From Microseira wollei NIES-4236 (GTDB lineage Bacteria > Cyanobacteriota > Cyanobacteriia > Cyanobacteriales > Aerosakkonemataceae), in NCBI RefSeq assembly GCF_020521235.1, contig NZ_BLAY01000033.1, positions 1-64,000 of the forward strand: 64,000 nt of DNA, read 5' to 3'. The notes below the pieces were generated by a model. That model had not been told where the DNA came from and searched no databases. It was given only the letters and a program-made list of their open reading frames with translations. Both the position numbers and the translations under genes were made by a program. Position 1 is the stretch's first letter. Each line of letters begins with the position of its first letter. Positions 51,868 to 61,827 of the stretch are shown here, in pieces.

Positions 51868-54800
51868 ATGATTGCCCTTAGCGAGTTTCAGCGCTACTTA
51901 CAATCGAGAATCGATACTTCAGGGGAGGACGCCAAGCGGGAGGTAAGCGATCGCTATATTCCCACGCTAGCAGAGTTACCCTTGCGAGTACAAACTTTGG
52001 CATCATCTGAGGCAGACTCACAGGAACAACAGAAAAGACCCGAACAGTTCGCGGTGCTGGAGGGACTGCGGAAGTATGCCTCAGAGCATGTGTTGCTGGT
52101 AGGTAAACCTGGTTCCGGGAAATCAACCTCGCTGCGGCGGTTGTTGTGGGAAGAGGCAGGCCGCTGTTTAGAAGCAATCGAACAGGGTAACAGTGAGATT
52201 CCCCCAATACCTATCCTGATTGAACTGCGCGGTCTTAGCGGTTTAGTGTTAGCAGCGATTCAAGAAAAGCTGGGGTGGTGGCTTGACCTTGATGAGAAAA
52301 CCTTGAAAGCTCTCCTCCGTGATAGACAATTGTTCGTATTCTTAGACGGGTTGAATGAATTACCTAATGAACAAGCTTGGCAAGCAGTAGATGAGTTTAG
52401 ACAGGTATGTGCTGAGTTAAAAGTTCCTTTAATCATTACAACGCGGGAACTGGGTTCAGGCTTGGTTCAGGGAAATGTTAAGAAGCTAGAAATGCTACCG
52501 CTGACTGAGCCTCAGATGCGGGAGTTTGTCTGCAAGCAGTTACCGGAGACGGGTGAGGAACTGTGGCGGCAAATTCAAGGCAAGCTTCGGGAGTTAGCAG
52601 AAACGCCGTTGCTGCTAAAGCTGTTATGTGATGTGTTTGAACAGAATGGACAGATTCCTAAAAGCCGAGGCGATCTATTTCGTAAGGAATTTGCGCGACG
52701 ATATGAGGAATTTAAACCTGAAAGATACCGGAACATTTCTGAGGACTCGCGTCGTTTTGCGTTTGATCTACTGAGCTATCTTGCCTTTACGATGGTTCAA
52801 GGCGAACCTCATACCGATCCCTGCCAACCCAGTGCCTCTTGGATTACTATTCCTAAAACTCAGGCAGAAAAAATATTAGCCACGTTTCTGGCAGGCGATC
52901 GCACACCCGATGTCGCGGTTATGTCGAAAGCTAAAGAGTGGTTAGAAGATTTGCTGGAATGGCACTTGCTCCAAATAGCTAGCACTCCAACTCACATTGA
53001 GTTTCATCACCAACTGTTTCAGGAATACTATGCAGCGGAGTGGCTGGCACCACAGTTGGCAGAGTTAAGTGATGAGGAACTAAAGAATCACTACTTGAAT
53101 TATCTAAAGTGGACAGAACCACTAGCGATGTCGATGTCGTTTGTGGAGTCTGATCCCTTGGCAGTGCGGATGGTGAAACTGGCGCTAGATGTTGATTTGT
53201 ATTTGGGAGCAAGGTTGACCGGAGAAGCTACGATATCTCTACAGCAGGAGACTGTAAACGTCCTCCTACAAAAAAATTTCCAGCCATCTCTCACAATCTG
53301 GCTTTTAGAACAAACTCAGTCGCACAATGCGCTGCCATTCTTGCTTGATGTTCTGAAAAATGGATGTTCTGATACCCGTTGGCGTGCTACTCGATCATTA
53401 GGTAACTTTGCAAATGTTGAAGTTTTAAAGTATTTGATTGAGGCATTGAAAGATAAGGATTCTTCTGTTCGTCAGAAAGCAGTGGAGTCATTGGGAAAAT
53501 TAGGTAATTCAGAGGTAATTCCGCACCTTTGTCAGCTAGATGATGAAAATTTTTTGGTTCGCAGTATTGTTGTGGAAGTTTTAGGAGAGTTGGAAGGCAG
53601 AGCAGCGATTGATTGTTTGAAGAGTGCGTTACAGCATGAGGATTATACTGTTAAAACTAAGGCCGCTGAATATCTAGGACAGCGTGTTCCTCAAGAAGTA
53701 ATTGCCTTACTAAATGAAGAGTTTAATAGTGGCAATGCTGATCCCAAAAAAGATGATCTACAACTTCTAGGTCACACAAAGAATGACGCAGCTATCCCGC
53801 TCTTGATCCGTGCTTTATCAGAGAGTGATTGGATCGTTCGCTCAGAAGCAGTTTCCCAAATAGGTTTACTAGGAATATGGCTAAATTCCGATGTATTAGA
53901 AAATGCTGTAACGGCTCTTATCAATATTATGCAAGATGATCCAGAGACTTCTGTTCGCTCTAGTGCAGCACTCCATCTAGGATTCATCGGTGACTCGCGA
54001 GCAATACCAGTTCTGATCGAGGCTTTATCTAAGGATGATCTGGTTGTACGCTCTTCTGTTGCTGATGCTTTGGGTCGGCTCCAGGATCGGTCAGCTATTA
54101 GCGCACTTACTCGATCTCTACAAGATGAGGATTATGTTTCTGAAGCAGCTATTAGATCGTTACGCATTCTGAATGCAGTGGAATCATTACCTGCGCTAAG
54201 AAAATTGTTGCAATCTAAAACAATTAAGGTTCGGCGGGAAGTAATATTTACTCTTGGATTTATAGGTGAATCTAAAGACTTATCAAACTTGTATAAAGCT
54301 TGGCAAGACAAAGAATTTTCTATCCGTGTCTATGCAGCTTATTCATTAAGTCAACTAAACAATCGAAAAGGAATACCTATCTTAGAGGATGCCCTAAAAA
54401 CTGGAAATAAAGATGCTCGTGAAGTAGCGCTTGGTGGTCTACAAAACTTTAAGGGAAAAGTCGGTTTGTCTAGTATTATTACAACAGCATTAGAAGATGA
54501 TGAATACTCTATCCGAAAGAAGGCTGTTGAATTTATAGAAAATTTTAAAGAGAGTCAAGAGGTAGTCAACCAGCTCAAAATTGCTCTTCATAGCCCAAAC
54601 GAAGATATTTGTAGAAATGCGATGGATGCTGTCAAGACACTAGGTAATGCTGAAGTCCTATCTCGTTTGAGACAACTTGCAGAAACAATTACAGTTGTTG
54701 AAAGACCTTTGGAGGGGATCTCTTCCATCCAATCACGCTGTCAATTCTACAACTATGACATCGCCCAGTTGACAACCCCTCGGAAAAATGAACGCGGAGG

Positions 54801-55266
54801 GGACAAACAGGAAGATTTGGTACATAATAAGTTAAACATACTTACCCAAGAGGTTAAAAAAGTGTCAGAAGAACCCAAGCGCGTCATTAATACTCACAAC
54901 TACTTTGAACAAGGCACCCATACTCATACCCACAATTACGCAAACGATGAAACCTTAAAACAACAAACCATAGAACTTCGCCAATTAGTAAATCAAATTC
55001 AGCAAACCCACCAACCAACCACTGAAGTCGAAGCTGCTGAAATCATTGATGTTGAATTTCGCGAAATCAAAAAGACAAACCCAACTCGATGGCAAACAAT
55101 CCAAAAACAACTGCAACTTTTAAAGCGCCAACTCCTTAACCCGAAAAGCCACTTTAAAGCCACCAAAGCAACCATTGCTGAAGTCGCTAAACATTACCTC
55201 GAAGAAAGTGTCGTTTCCAAAGCCCTTATTACTTACCTCGACACTATGAGCGCTGACTCTGACTAA
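51868..55266 (+). CDS. NACHT NTPase with HEAT repeats (NLR-like)
   Basis: 1132 residues. NACHT domain: Walker A HVLLVGKPGSGKSTSLRR (~78), Walker B LFVFLDGLNELP (~152), sensor PLIITTREL, then winged-helix-like and FHHQLFQEYYAAEWL motifs typical of cyanobacterial NACHT proteins. Residues ~480-930 are HEAT-like (IPHLCQLDDENFLVRSIVVEVLGEL, IPVLIEALSKDDLVVRSSVADALG). The last ~170 residues hold a histidine-rich THTHTHNY stretch, a coiled coil and a conserved VEAAEIIDVEFREI tail. There is no separate effector domain that I can name. NLR-type STAND proteins act in phage defence and programmed death. Confidence 0.9.
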   Translation: MIALSEFQRYLQSRIDTSGEDAKREVSDRYIPTLAELPLRVQTLASSEADSQEQQKRPEQFAVLEGLRKYASEHVLLVGKPGSGKSTSLRRLLWEEAGRCLEAIEQGNSEIPPIPILIELRGLSGLVLAAIQEKLGWWLDLDEKTLKALLRDRQLFVFLDGLNELPNEQAWQAVDEFRQVCAELKVPLIITTRELGSGLVQGNVKKLEMLPLTEPQMREFVCKQLPETGEELWRQIQGKLRELAETPLLLKLLCDVFEQNGQIPKSRGDLFRKEFARRYEEFKPERYRNISEDSRRFAFDLLSYLAFTMVQGEPHTDPCQPSASWITIPKTQAEKILATFLAGDRTPDVAVMSKAKEWLEDLLEWHLLQIASTPTHIEFHHQLFQEYYAAEWLAPQLAELSDEELKNHYLNYLKWTEPLAMSMSFVESDPLAVRMVKLALDVDLYLGARLTGEATISLQQETVNVLLQKNFQPSLTIWLLEQTQSHNALPFLLDVLKNGCSDTRWRATRSLGNFANVEVLKYLIEALKDKDSSVRQKAVESLGKLGNSEVIPHLCQLDDENFLVRSIVVEVLGELEGRAAIDCLKSALQHEDYTVKTKAAEYLGQRVPQEVIALLNEEFNSGNADPKKDDLQLLGHTKNDAAIPLLIRALSESDWIVRSEAVSQIGLLGIWLNSDVLENAVTALINIMQDDPETSVRSSAALHLGFIGDSRAIPVLIEALSKDDLVVRSSVADALGRLQDRSAISALTRSLQDEDYVSEAAIRSLRILNAVESLPALRKLLQSKTIKVRREVIFTLGFIGESKDLSNLYKAWQDKEFSIRVYAAYSLSQLNNRKGIPILEDALKTGNKDAREVALGGLQNFKGKVGLSSIITTALEDDEYSIRKKAVEFIENFKESQEVVNQLKIALHSPNEDICRNAMDAVKTLGNAEVLSRLRQLAETITVVERPLEGISSIQSRCQFYNYDIAQLTTPRKNERGGDKQEDLVHNKLNILTQEVKKVSEEPKRVINTHNYFEQGTHTHTHNYANDETLKQQTIELRQLVNQIQQTHQPTTEVEAAEIIDVEFREIKKTNPTRWQTIQKQLQLLKRQLLNPKSHFKATKATIAEVAKHYLEESVVSKALITYLDTMSADSD

Positions 55267-55310
55267 GAAGAATAAATCATGCAAATTCCGATCGCCCCCT
55301 AGTTTCTATC

Positions 55311-56063
55311 CTACAATTCTATCAACGATCGCACCCACTGAAAATCGCTCTCACTCAGCGCTGGCACTGGCTGCACTGAATAATCGATCGCAAAATCTAG
55401 AGCCGCCTCCTGGTAAACTTGTCCCAAAATCTCAGATAAATTAACAACAGGTTCTTCATCTCCTGATTGCAAAGGAAGCAAGAATTGGGGAATTGGTTCG
55501 CGCATATTAAACGGGTAAAGTTCAGCTTCGGGCCGGAGATTAGCTCGACTGACCAAAATGCGGTAGTCCGATGAAATCGCTTCTGCCATTGGCATAAAGT
55601 TTCCCGTCCTCAGCAGATCGATTTCAACCAAGTGAGTGGCACTGTTCAAAACCTTTTGTCGCTTTGTTAGGTACTTATCTCGACCTTCACCAACTCGTTT
55701 ATTCTTAGGTGAGAGGACTTCTACAACCGTTACCACCCTCCCAGTCTTGACTTCCCGAATCTCCAGATAGCGTTCCGCGATTTCTTCATCGAGGGGCAAT
55801 GTTACTCGAATTGGCTTGCTTAAAACCTCAGTTTTTACAGCAGAACTCGGTTCAACTTCAGGATTTTGTTGGAAAATAGAGGCATCTGGAATACCAACCA
55901 GTAGAGCATCCAAGTAAACCCGTTTCTCCACAGCAGCTCGATATTTAGGTACTAATAAGGGATTTAGCGATCGCGCTAGCTCAACAATCAGCCAGGAGTG
56001 AACCTCTGACCACAATGAAGGATTTTCAAGATAAGGATTCATCCCTGGAAAATTCGGTGTCAT
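55311..56063 (-). CDS. DUF4058 family protein
   Basis: 250 residues beginning MTPNFPGMNPYLENPSLWSEVHSWLI, the hallmark start of DUF4058. It contains VVTVVEVLSPKNKRVGEGRDKYLTKRQ, with E and K residues that suggest a restriction-nuclease-like core. Abundant in cyanobacteria, function unknown. Intact. Confidence 0.9.
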   Translation of the reverse strand: MTPNFPGMNPYLENPSLWSEVHSWLIVELARSLNPLLVPKYRAAVEKRVYLDALLVGIPDASIFQQNPEVEPSSAVKTEVLSKPIRVTLPLDEEIAERYLEIREVKTGRVVTVVEVLSPKNKRVGEGRDKYLTKRQKVLNSATHLVEIDLLRTGNFMPMAEAISSDYRILVSRANLRPEAELYPFNMREPIPQFLLPLQSGDEEPVVNLSEILGQVYQEAALDFAIDYSVQPVPALSESDFQWVRSLIEL

Positions 56064-56374
56064 AATCGCAAGAGAACGAATGAGAAAACGGACGATGGAA
56101 AAAGATGCGCTCCATTCCTACTATATCTATATTTTTTTCAAAGCATAGGAACGCAAACGTTCAGAACCCAAGTCGAGGAGCAAGCGGTGAACGAGGTAGA
56201 TATCCTGGAAATTGACGCAAGAGACAACCAATTGAGCCATTGCTATCTGGGAGGCAGAGACAGGACAAGCAACAGTTGTGTACGACTGTGAAAGCGATCG
56301 CATTTGATTGCTCATCCTTGGACTTCCAAAGGCAATGCTATATTTTAGCAGGCGTTTCGGTGCGTTAATTGCAG
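56064..56374. other. Spacer; possible remnant at 56127-56381 (minus)
   Basis: A minus frame reads AQLVVSCVNFQDIYLVHRLLLDLGSERLRSYALKK, which looks somewhat protein-like but belongs to no family I know. It overlaps the end of xisI by seven bases. It may be a decayed gene or chance. Confidence 0.25.
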
Positions 56375-56704
56375 TTAGCAAACAGCATATTCGGTAAATT
56401 GCCGCTTGAAGGGAGACTTAAATCCTAAAACTATATCCTTCTGCGGGACTCCAGCCTCAACTAATTCATTGGCTACTCCCACTTCTGTTCCATCACTCTG
56501 AATCCAAATTTTTTCATCCTTGATATCAATGTGAATTAGGCTCCCATATTCTCGTCGTTGGTCGTGCCAACCCACGAGCATTAATAAGTAATGATTGCGT
56601 TCGCGATCTAGAATTAACTGCACTTGTGTCTCGTCATCTTTAAGGTTGGCAAAGTGCGCCTTGATGATTTTTTGCACCAGTTCGGGATAATTTAATTTTT
56701 CCAT
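56375..56704 (-). CDS. XisI-like protein (fdxN element excision controlling factor family)
   Basis: 109 residues, matching the usual ~111. MEKLNYPELVQKIIKAHF, QLILDRERNHYLLMLVGWHDQRREYG, HIDIKDEKIWIQSDGTEVGVANELVEAGVPQKDIVLGFKSP are the conserved XisI blocks. XisH, which normally sits directly upstream, is absent. Most XisI homologues lie far from any fdxN element and their job is unknown. Confidence 0.92.
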   Translation of the reverse strand: MEKLNYPELVQKIIKAHFANLKDDETQVQLILDRERNHYLLMLVGWHDQRREYGSLIHIDIKDEKIWIQSDGTEVGVANELVEAGVPQKDIVLGFKSPFKRQFTEYAVC

Positions 56705-56790
56705 AAAACAATCTCCTGTTTAATAGCATCAAATACGAGTAATTTAAGGTGATATTACTCTACGTTATTCTAAATAAATTGGCGTTTCTA

Positions 56791-58690
56791 TTAAGGTTTC
56801 CTATTAACATACTCATGATAACCACATCTTCGTAACCGCAAAGTTCCATTTGAAAAACTACAGCTAACACGCAAATCTAGACTTACTCGAAAATGAAATA
56901 GGTCTATATTTGAAAATTTTTCATACGCTAAACCTCCATCTTGCTTGAGTGCTTTTGGATCGCCATCAGCTTTTGTTAGCAAGTAAGATACCTTGGCAAG
57001 AGTTTCTTGTAGTCTAACTCTGTCTCGCCAGTTTTTAACTCGCTCGTAATCATACCTAAAAGATTCTTCATAAGCTAAACCAGGAAAATATAATAAATCC
57101 CTTGACAAAAGCTCATTTTTGCAGCTTTTCCAAATTGTACCTAAATTTGATAGTATTACTTCATTGTCTAGGACAAATATAAATTGTTTGGGAATATCTC
57201 GAGCGTTAGATAAATCAATATAACCTGCTTCCATTAGTGCAAATTTCATAGGATTAATAATTGAAATATCGAATTTCATAGGTATTTTAGGAATATTGAT
57301 AAGTGTGGGATTTGCTCCTTCAAGAATATAAATCATCTCGTCAGCATATAACATCCCAATTGTGTCCATATATCCTTGTAATGCTCTAGAACTTGCCACT
57401 AGGTTAAAAGAGATTCTGTATCCCGACTCTCTGTAGCTAGGAGCTAAATTGTCCAACCACAACAACAGATCGTCAGCACCGTGATTAAATGCTTCAGAGC
57501 TAGCTGTTGAAAATCCTGTTGGTTGATATATCTGAACATTAAGTCCTCGACCGACAAGAAAATCCTGAATAATATTAGCTATTACCGTAGATATTGCTGT
57601 ATCGCTAGCAATTAAAAAATGAACATCTTGTTTCCCTTGCTCTAAGTTACCTTGATACAAGGCATAAATTGCACCGATCTCAGTACTTGCACGCCTAACA
57701 TCTAGGATATTCCCATCGTTAAGTTTTTGGATTGCCCTTTCTTTAAGAGTATGAATTATGTCTGCAACATCCGGATGACGATCTTCAAGTTCGATATTTT
57801 TCAAGTTAGTGGTTTCCCATAACAGCATTAACCAGTCATACTCGAAACTAATATCAATTTGGTTTGTTAATAAGCTTGTACCAATAGGAGTAATAACAAG
57901 TCTAGGCATATTGTATTTTGCTATTGTAGGATTAACAGGCATCCAAGATAATGGGTCTACATCTGCGAAATAATCATATATAAAACGATCGAATTGGTTG
58001 ATTTCTATTTGTTCTGATATGTGTAAAATCCTACTGGCACTTTCTAACAGATTTTCCTCTTGAGGTGCCTTAAAATTTTCTCTAACTTCGCTAGCAATTC
58101 TCCTTACATCAACCAATAACGGCTCAAACCCAGCCTCTACCAGTGGCTGCGCCAAAGTCTCCACCAACGAAGTAAGTCGCAAAACCTCTCCCACATCCTC
58201 CTGCTGTATCTTATCTCTCAACCTCTGCGCTAACTCCCGCGCTACCTCATCTGGCTTAGTATACGCCAGTACCGTCCACTCCTGCGCCTCAGCTAAATCC
58301 CGCGTATCTGCGTCATCATCACTCAGTCGCTGCGCCACATAATCCAGCAAAAACTCTCCCAACTCATCAAATCTTTCCTGTCCAAACTGCTCCTTCAATT
58401 CCCGCAACAATAGATTGCGATCGCTAATATCCATTTCATACATCTCATAGCCCACCTGCCGACACAAACGTGACAGCAACAAACACATGAGCTACCGCAG
58501 TCCAAGGGGCTTCGGGGACAAAGTTTGCCCAAATTTGGTAAAGTAAATCGGGCGTAAGTACCAAAGGAAACGCCGCATGACGAGCCAAGTTGCGGTGTGC
58601 TTCTCCAAACTGCTGGGCAAACCCTTCAACCCGTCGCTGGGCAATTCTCATCGCACGGGTTTGGTTAATATCAGTCTTCACATCAGCCAT
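56791..58690 (-). pseudogene. N-terminal VMAP-associated domain + CARF + RelE/HigB-like protein, one apparent frameshift
   Basis: Two frames: 58445-58690 (MADVKTDINQTRAMRIAQRR...PWTAVAHV) and 56791-58488 (565 residues, CLLLSRLCRQVGYEM...). They join into one ~633-residue protein if a single T near 58482 is removed. The joined N-terminal ~260 residues are a helical domain that precedes varied modules in cyanobacterial MoxR/vWA loci. Next comes a CARF domain of the APE2256/Csx type (57261-57906): PRLVITPIGTSLLTN, RRASTEIGA, FLIASDTAISTVIANII, and FNLVASSRALQGYM followed by YILEG and IPKIP. The last ~85 residues (56791-57051) resemble RelE/HigB: AYEKF, FHFRVSLDLRVSCSF, LRRCGYHEYV. CARF domains bind cyclic oligoadenylates and RelE cuts ribosome-bound mRNA (as in Cami1). 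The frameshift may be real, programmed or a sequencing error. It overlaps the vWA stop by 13 bp. Confidence 0.7.
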
Positions 58691-59808
58691 GAGTGCATCA
58701 CCTCCCCAGCAATATACCGACCCCGCAACACGCTAATCGCCGCATTCATCCCCTGAGAACTCATCTCAAACATCGGTACAAAACGGGCTATTTCCCCAGC
58801 CGTAGTTTGCTGCCAGCACTCACTCGGCATTGGGTTGAGCCAAGCAAAATAACGCACCGACTGCTGTAACTCTTCGATCCACGCTTTAGTATTATCAACC
58901 CGTTCTCGATCGAAATTTCCCCGTGCTGCTCCGGCATCGCTAACAATTAATACTGCCGTCCTTTCTCCAATTTCCTCAAAAATATCAGAAACAGTCTTGG
59001 CATCAAGCATCGCAGGATGACGATACAAGTATTCATCTGGGTAGTCGTGAAAATAAAATACATTAGTTGTTCTCAACCGTCCTCCTCGTTGTGCCGTTTC
59101 CACCAACTGCCGCGATAAATCGTGAAACGGAACCATCGAGCCTTCTCGATCGATTAGTAACACTAGATCGGTGCGATTTGTACGGGGTGGCATCAGTACG
59201 GGTTGCAGTAAAATCCCCTCACGCCCAATTTTTGCCACCGTCTCCTCAACATCTAACTCTGTGGGTACTCCTTGGCGCACCGGACGACGCAGATAACGCC
59301 AGCATTGCTTCATTTGTCGCTTGGTAACAGGGAAATACTCTGTTAAAAGCATATAGCGGGGGCGTTTCATTTCCCTATTCCCGCGACTACTCCGCACAGC
59401 TTGGACTGCTTGCACTGGTTCGGGGGTGATACTGGGAGGTGTCTCTAAGTCTGGTAATCGTTTATCAGATGTTGATGTTTCGTTTGAGGAAGATTCGTAG
59501 TTTTTTTGTGTAGGTGAGTCTGAAATTAAACCTGGGGAATTTTCTTGTGTGCTTAAATCCGAATTAACTAGGTGCGATTCGATTTGTTTCCACATCTCCC
59601 CAAACAAACGTCGAATCAGGCGATTTTCTTCCTCTGACTTTGCCCATAACATACAGCAAAGTTGCTCTAATTCCTGACGACTGCCGATACCAAAGCCAGC
59701 CTGCAAACTACGCAAAACTGCCAAATACTCATCAACCCCCAACGGCAACCCATGCCGCGATCGCAGACTGTTAAAAATATCCAGCAGTGGCAGTTCTTCA
59801 AGCTTCAT
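58678..59808 (-). CDS. vWA domain protein of a MoxR-vWA conflict module
   Basis: 376 residues. The N-terminal ~90 residues (MKLEELPLLDIFNSLRSRHGLPLGVDEYLAVLRSL) are the CoxE-like helical region. A polar linker follows, then a vWA domain from ~180 with TDLVLLIDREGSMVPFHDLSRQL. The metal-site motif DxSxS reads DREGS, so the first serine is replaced. VLIVSDAGAARG gives a second acidic site. Its start overlaps the MoxR stop by 11 bp and its stop overlaps the CARF gene start by 13 bp. With MoxR it likely forms a chaperone-like ATPase complex. Confidence 0.88.
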   Translation of the reverse strand: MKLEELPLLDIFNSLRSRHGLPLGVDEYLAVLRSLQAGFGIGSRQELEQLCCMLWAKSEEENRLIRRLFGEMWKQIESHLVNSDLSTQENSPGLISDSPTQKNYESSSNETSTSDKRLPDLETPPSITPEPVQAVQAVRSSRGNREMKRPRYMLLTEYFPVTKRQMKQCWRYLRRPVRQGVPTELDVEETVAKIGREGILLQPVLMPPRTNRTDLVLLIDREGSMVPFHDLSRQLVETAQRGGRLRTTNVFYFHDYPDEYLYRHPAMLDAKTVSDIFEEIGERTAVLIVSDAGAARGNFDRERVDNTKAWIEELQQSVRYFAWLNPMPSECWQQTTAGEIARFVPMFEMSSQGMNAAISVLRGRYIAGEVMHSWLM

Positions 59809-60709
59809 ACTTCAGATACCGCAGATGATCTTCCCATTTTTTGAGTAACACTTCCGGGAACGGCAGTTCTCCCTCAAGCTGCTTCAGCACCTCATCTTTA
59901 GGAAATTGACGTAGCACCGCAAACCAATCAAGCAATTCGCTGGTGCTGACCTTTTTCCCCGACTTACCCTTCTCCATTTTCCGCCGCAATTCGATAAAAC
60001 GCTTCACCGCCGCTTCTACTAAATCGGTGTCCGATTCAGAAAAGTGAGCCTGAACAATATTCGTTAACTGTGCGTAAGGAAATTCAATGTAATAAAACAA
60101 ACAACGCCGCAGAAACGCATCGGGTAAATCTTTTTCATCGTTGCTAGTCACAAACACAATGGGCGGGTAATTTGCCTTAATTTCTTCTCCCGTTTCTTCA
60201 ATGGTGAATCGCTGTTCGTCAAGCTCCCGCAACAAATCGTTAGGGAAATCAATATCCGCCTTATCAATTTCATCAATCAGTACCGCTGTGCGATGTGAAT
60301 TTTCAAAAGCGCGTCCCAGCGACCCTTTTTTGATGTAATTGTTGAGATCGTCAACCTTAGAACGGCTTTGTTTTCCCATGCGAGTCAGTTGAGCATCGTG
60401 TAAACGACCCACAGCATCGTAAGTGTAGAGTCCATCCCTTGCCCTAGTTGTAGACTTAATATACCAAGCCTCGTAGGGCAATCCCAATTCGTGCGCCACC
60501 GCCTGCGCCAAGCGGGTTTTACCGCATCCAGGTTCGCCCTTGAGTAACAGGGGACGCTGTAAAAAGATGGCAAGGTTAACGGCATTGACGAGTTCCGGCG
60601 AAGGCAAGTAAGGCGCGAGTCCGTACTGCTGACACTCTTGTGCTGAAATTGGCTTGCCAGTGTAAAACTGCTTACCACTGGCAGCGAGTACACTTGCTAA
60701 ATCAGCCAT
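59798..60709 (-). CDS. MoxR-family AAA+ ATPase
   Basis: About 303 residues from ATG 60709 (MADLASVLAASGKQFYTG); an extension to 60730 is possible. Walker A is LLKGEPGCGKTRLAQA, Walker B TAVLIDEIDKADIDFPNDLL, sensor 1 IVFVTSNDEKDLPDAFLRRC. This is a standard MoxR ATPase, paired with vWA proteins. The start overlaps the preceding iSTAND-like gene by 13 bp, so translation is coupled. Confidence 0.92.
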   Translation of the reverse strand: MADLASVLAASGKQFYTGKPISAQECQQYGLAPYLPSPELVNAVNLAIFLQRPLLLKGEPGCGKTRLAQAVAHELGLPYEAWYIKSTTRARDGLYTYDAVGRLHDAQLTRMGKQSRSKVDDLNNYIKKGSLGRAFENSHRTAVLIDEIDKADIDFPNDLLRELDEQRFTIEETGEEIKANYPPIVFVTSNDEKDLPDAFLRRCLFYYIEFPYAQLTNIVQAHFSESDTDLVEAAVKRFIELRRKMEKGKSGKKVSTSELLDWFAVLRQFPKDEVLKQLEGELPFPEVLLKKWEDHLRYLKYEA

Positions 60710-61776
60710 TTTGCCAATCCTCCTTCCCAACTATGACCGCAGTGACAGCAAATTTCTTCATACACAAATTCTGGGACACCATTTTCTGTCTTTTCTAACA
60801 ATATTTTGGATGTTAAACCTGTGGGTATTTGCATACTCTCCATCGCCATCACCATATCAATCCAATCATCCAGCACATCTGGTGGAAATGGGCTGACGGG
60901 TGGTAAGTGTAAAGGTATTCGTGGGTACTCTGGTTCATCAAATTGCTTGGCTAGCAGGATATTTGACTCACAAACTCTGCCGCTATTATCTACCAAAAAC
61001 ATTAATAAATGTGTATTTCGTTCGCTATGAGGGCAATTTTCCTCAACTTGTGCCACCAGTGGTTGCCAAAATTCTTGCAACCACGCCATCAGAACCTTTG
61101 GCAGCATATAATCGACGGTGTAAAAGATTAAAATTACGTCTTGAGTAAAAAGGCGATCGCAAATTTTTTGAATAATCTCTTTTGGTTCAACATCTTTTGG
61201 TAAACGAAACCAAGATGCTAATTGTCGCCACAGATGAGGGATACTTCTACCCGCACCGTTATGACTCACGTCTATTTTAATTGGCGATATATTTTTCCAC
61301 TCTGACTTCAACCGGAACAAGCGATTTACCAAAAGTTGCTGTCCGCAGTAAGGTTCACCATGAACCAAGAAAGCAGCAGTTCGGTGTCTGTCCATAACTT
61401 TTCTAACTAACTGCGCTTGCTGCTTAAAATCCATTAGCAACAAAAAGTAAAAAAGTAAATGTGGCGGTGTTTTAACGCCTGTCAATTCTATAATAATTTT
61501 ATCAATATTTATCTGGATATCTACGCCAACATCTTTACGTATTTCTGTTAATAAAGCACATGCTGGTTTGCCGGGAGTAATTTCGCTATAGATATCCAGT
61601 ACCTTAAGCATATCAGTTATAAAAATATCTTTTGAAGTATTCCAGGCAATGCGCTTGGATATAGTTTCATTAATACCAAAAGCTTTAGCTAAATAAGATT
61701 GGCAATCCTTCTCATCCTTTAAATGTTGGGTGAGAAGAGGGAATATTTTTGGCATTAACTCACTGCTTATTGCCAT
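60697..61776 (-). CDS. EAD + inactive-STAND-like protein
   Basis: 359 residues. The first ~100 (LMPKIFPLLTQHLKDEKDCQSYLAKAFGI...FITDMLKVLDIYSEITPGKPACALLTEI) match the N terminus of the next protein upstream (61828-63105), an effector-associated domain (EAD). Residues ~130-330 look like a STAND NTPase with a broken P-loop, VHGEPYCGQQLLVNRL, where GK(S/T) is replaced by GQQ. VILIFYTVDYML stands at the Walker B place with only one acidic residue. It fits the inactive STAND (iSTAND) components of VMAP systems. Probably a structural or ligand-binding adaptor. Confidence 0.75.
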   Translation of the reverse strand: MAISSELMPKIFPLLTQHLKDEKDCQSYLAKAFGINETISKRIAWNTSKDIFITDMLKVLDIYSEITPGKPACALLTEIRKDVGVDIQINIDKIIIELTGVKTPPHLLFYFLLLMDFKQQAQLVRKVMDRHRTAAFLVHGEPYCGQQLLVNRLFRLKSEWKNISPIKIDVSHNGAGRSIPHLWRQLASWFRLPKDVEPKEIIQKICDRLFTQDVILIFYTVDYMLPKVLMAWLQEFWQPLVAQVEENCPHSERNTHLLMFLVDNSGRVCESNILLAKQFDEPEYPRIPLHLPPVSPFPPDVLDDWIDMVMAMESMQIPTGLTSKILLEKTENGVPEFVYEEICCHCGHSWEGGLAKWLI

Positions 61777-61827
61777 TTATGAACTCACTTCAAAATTTGA
61801 AAAATAAAATATTTTATCTAGACATAA

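Noticed and set aside
58445-58690. 81-residue ORF as an independent gene
   Set aside because: Its sequence continues smoothly in the next frame, so it is better read as the start of the CARF protein.
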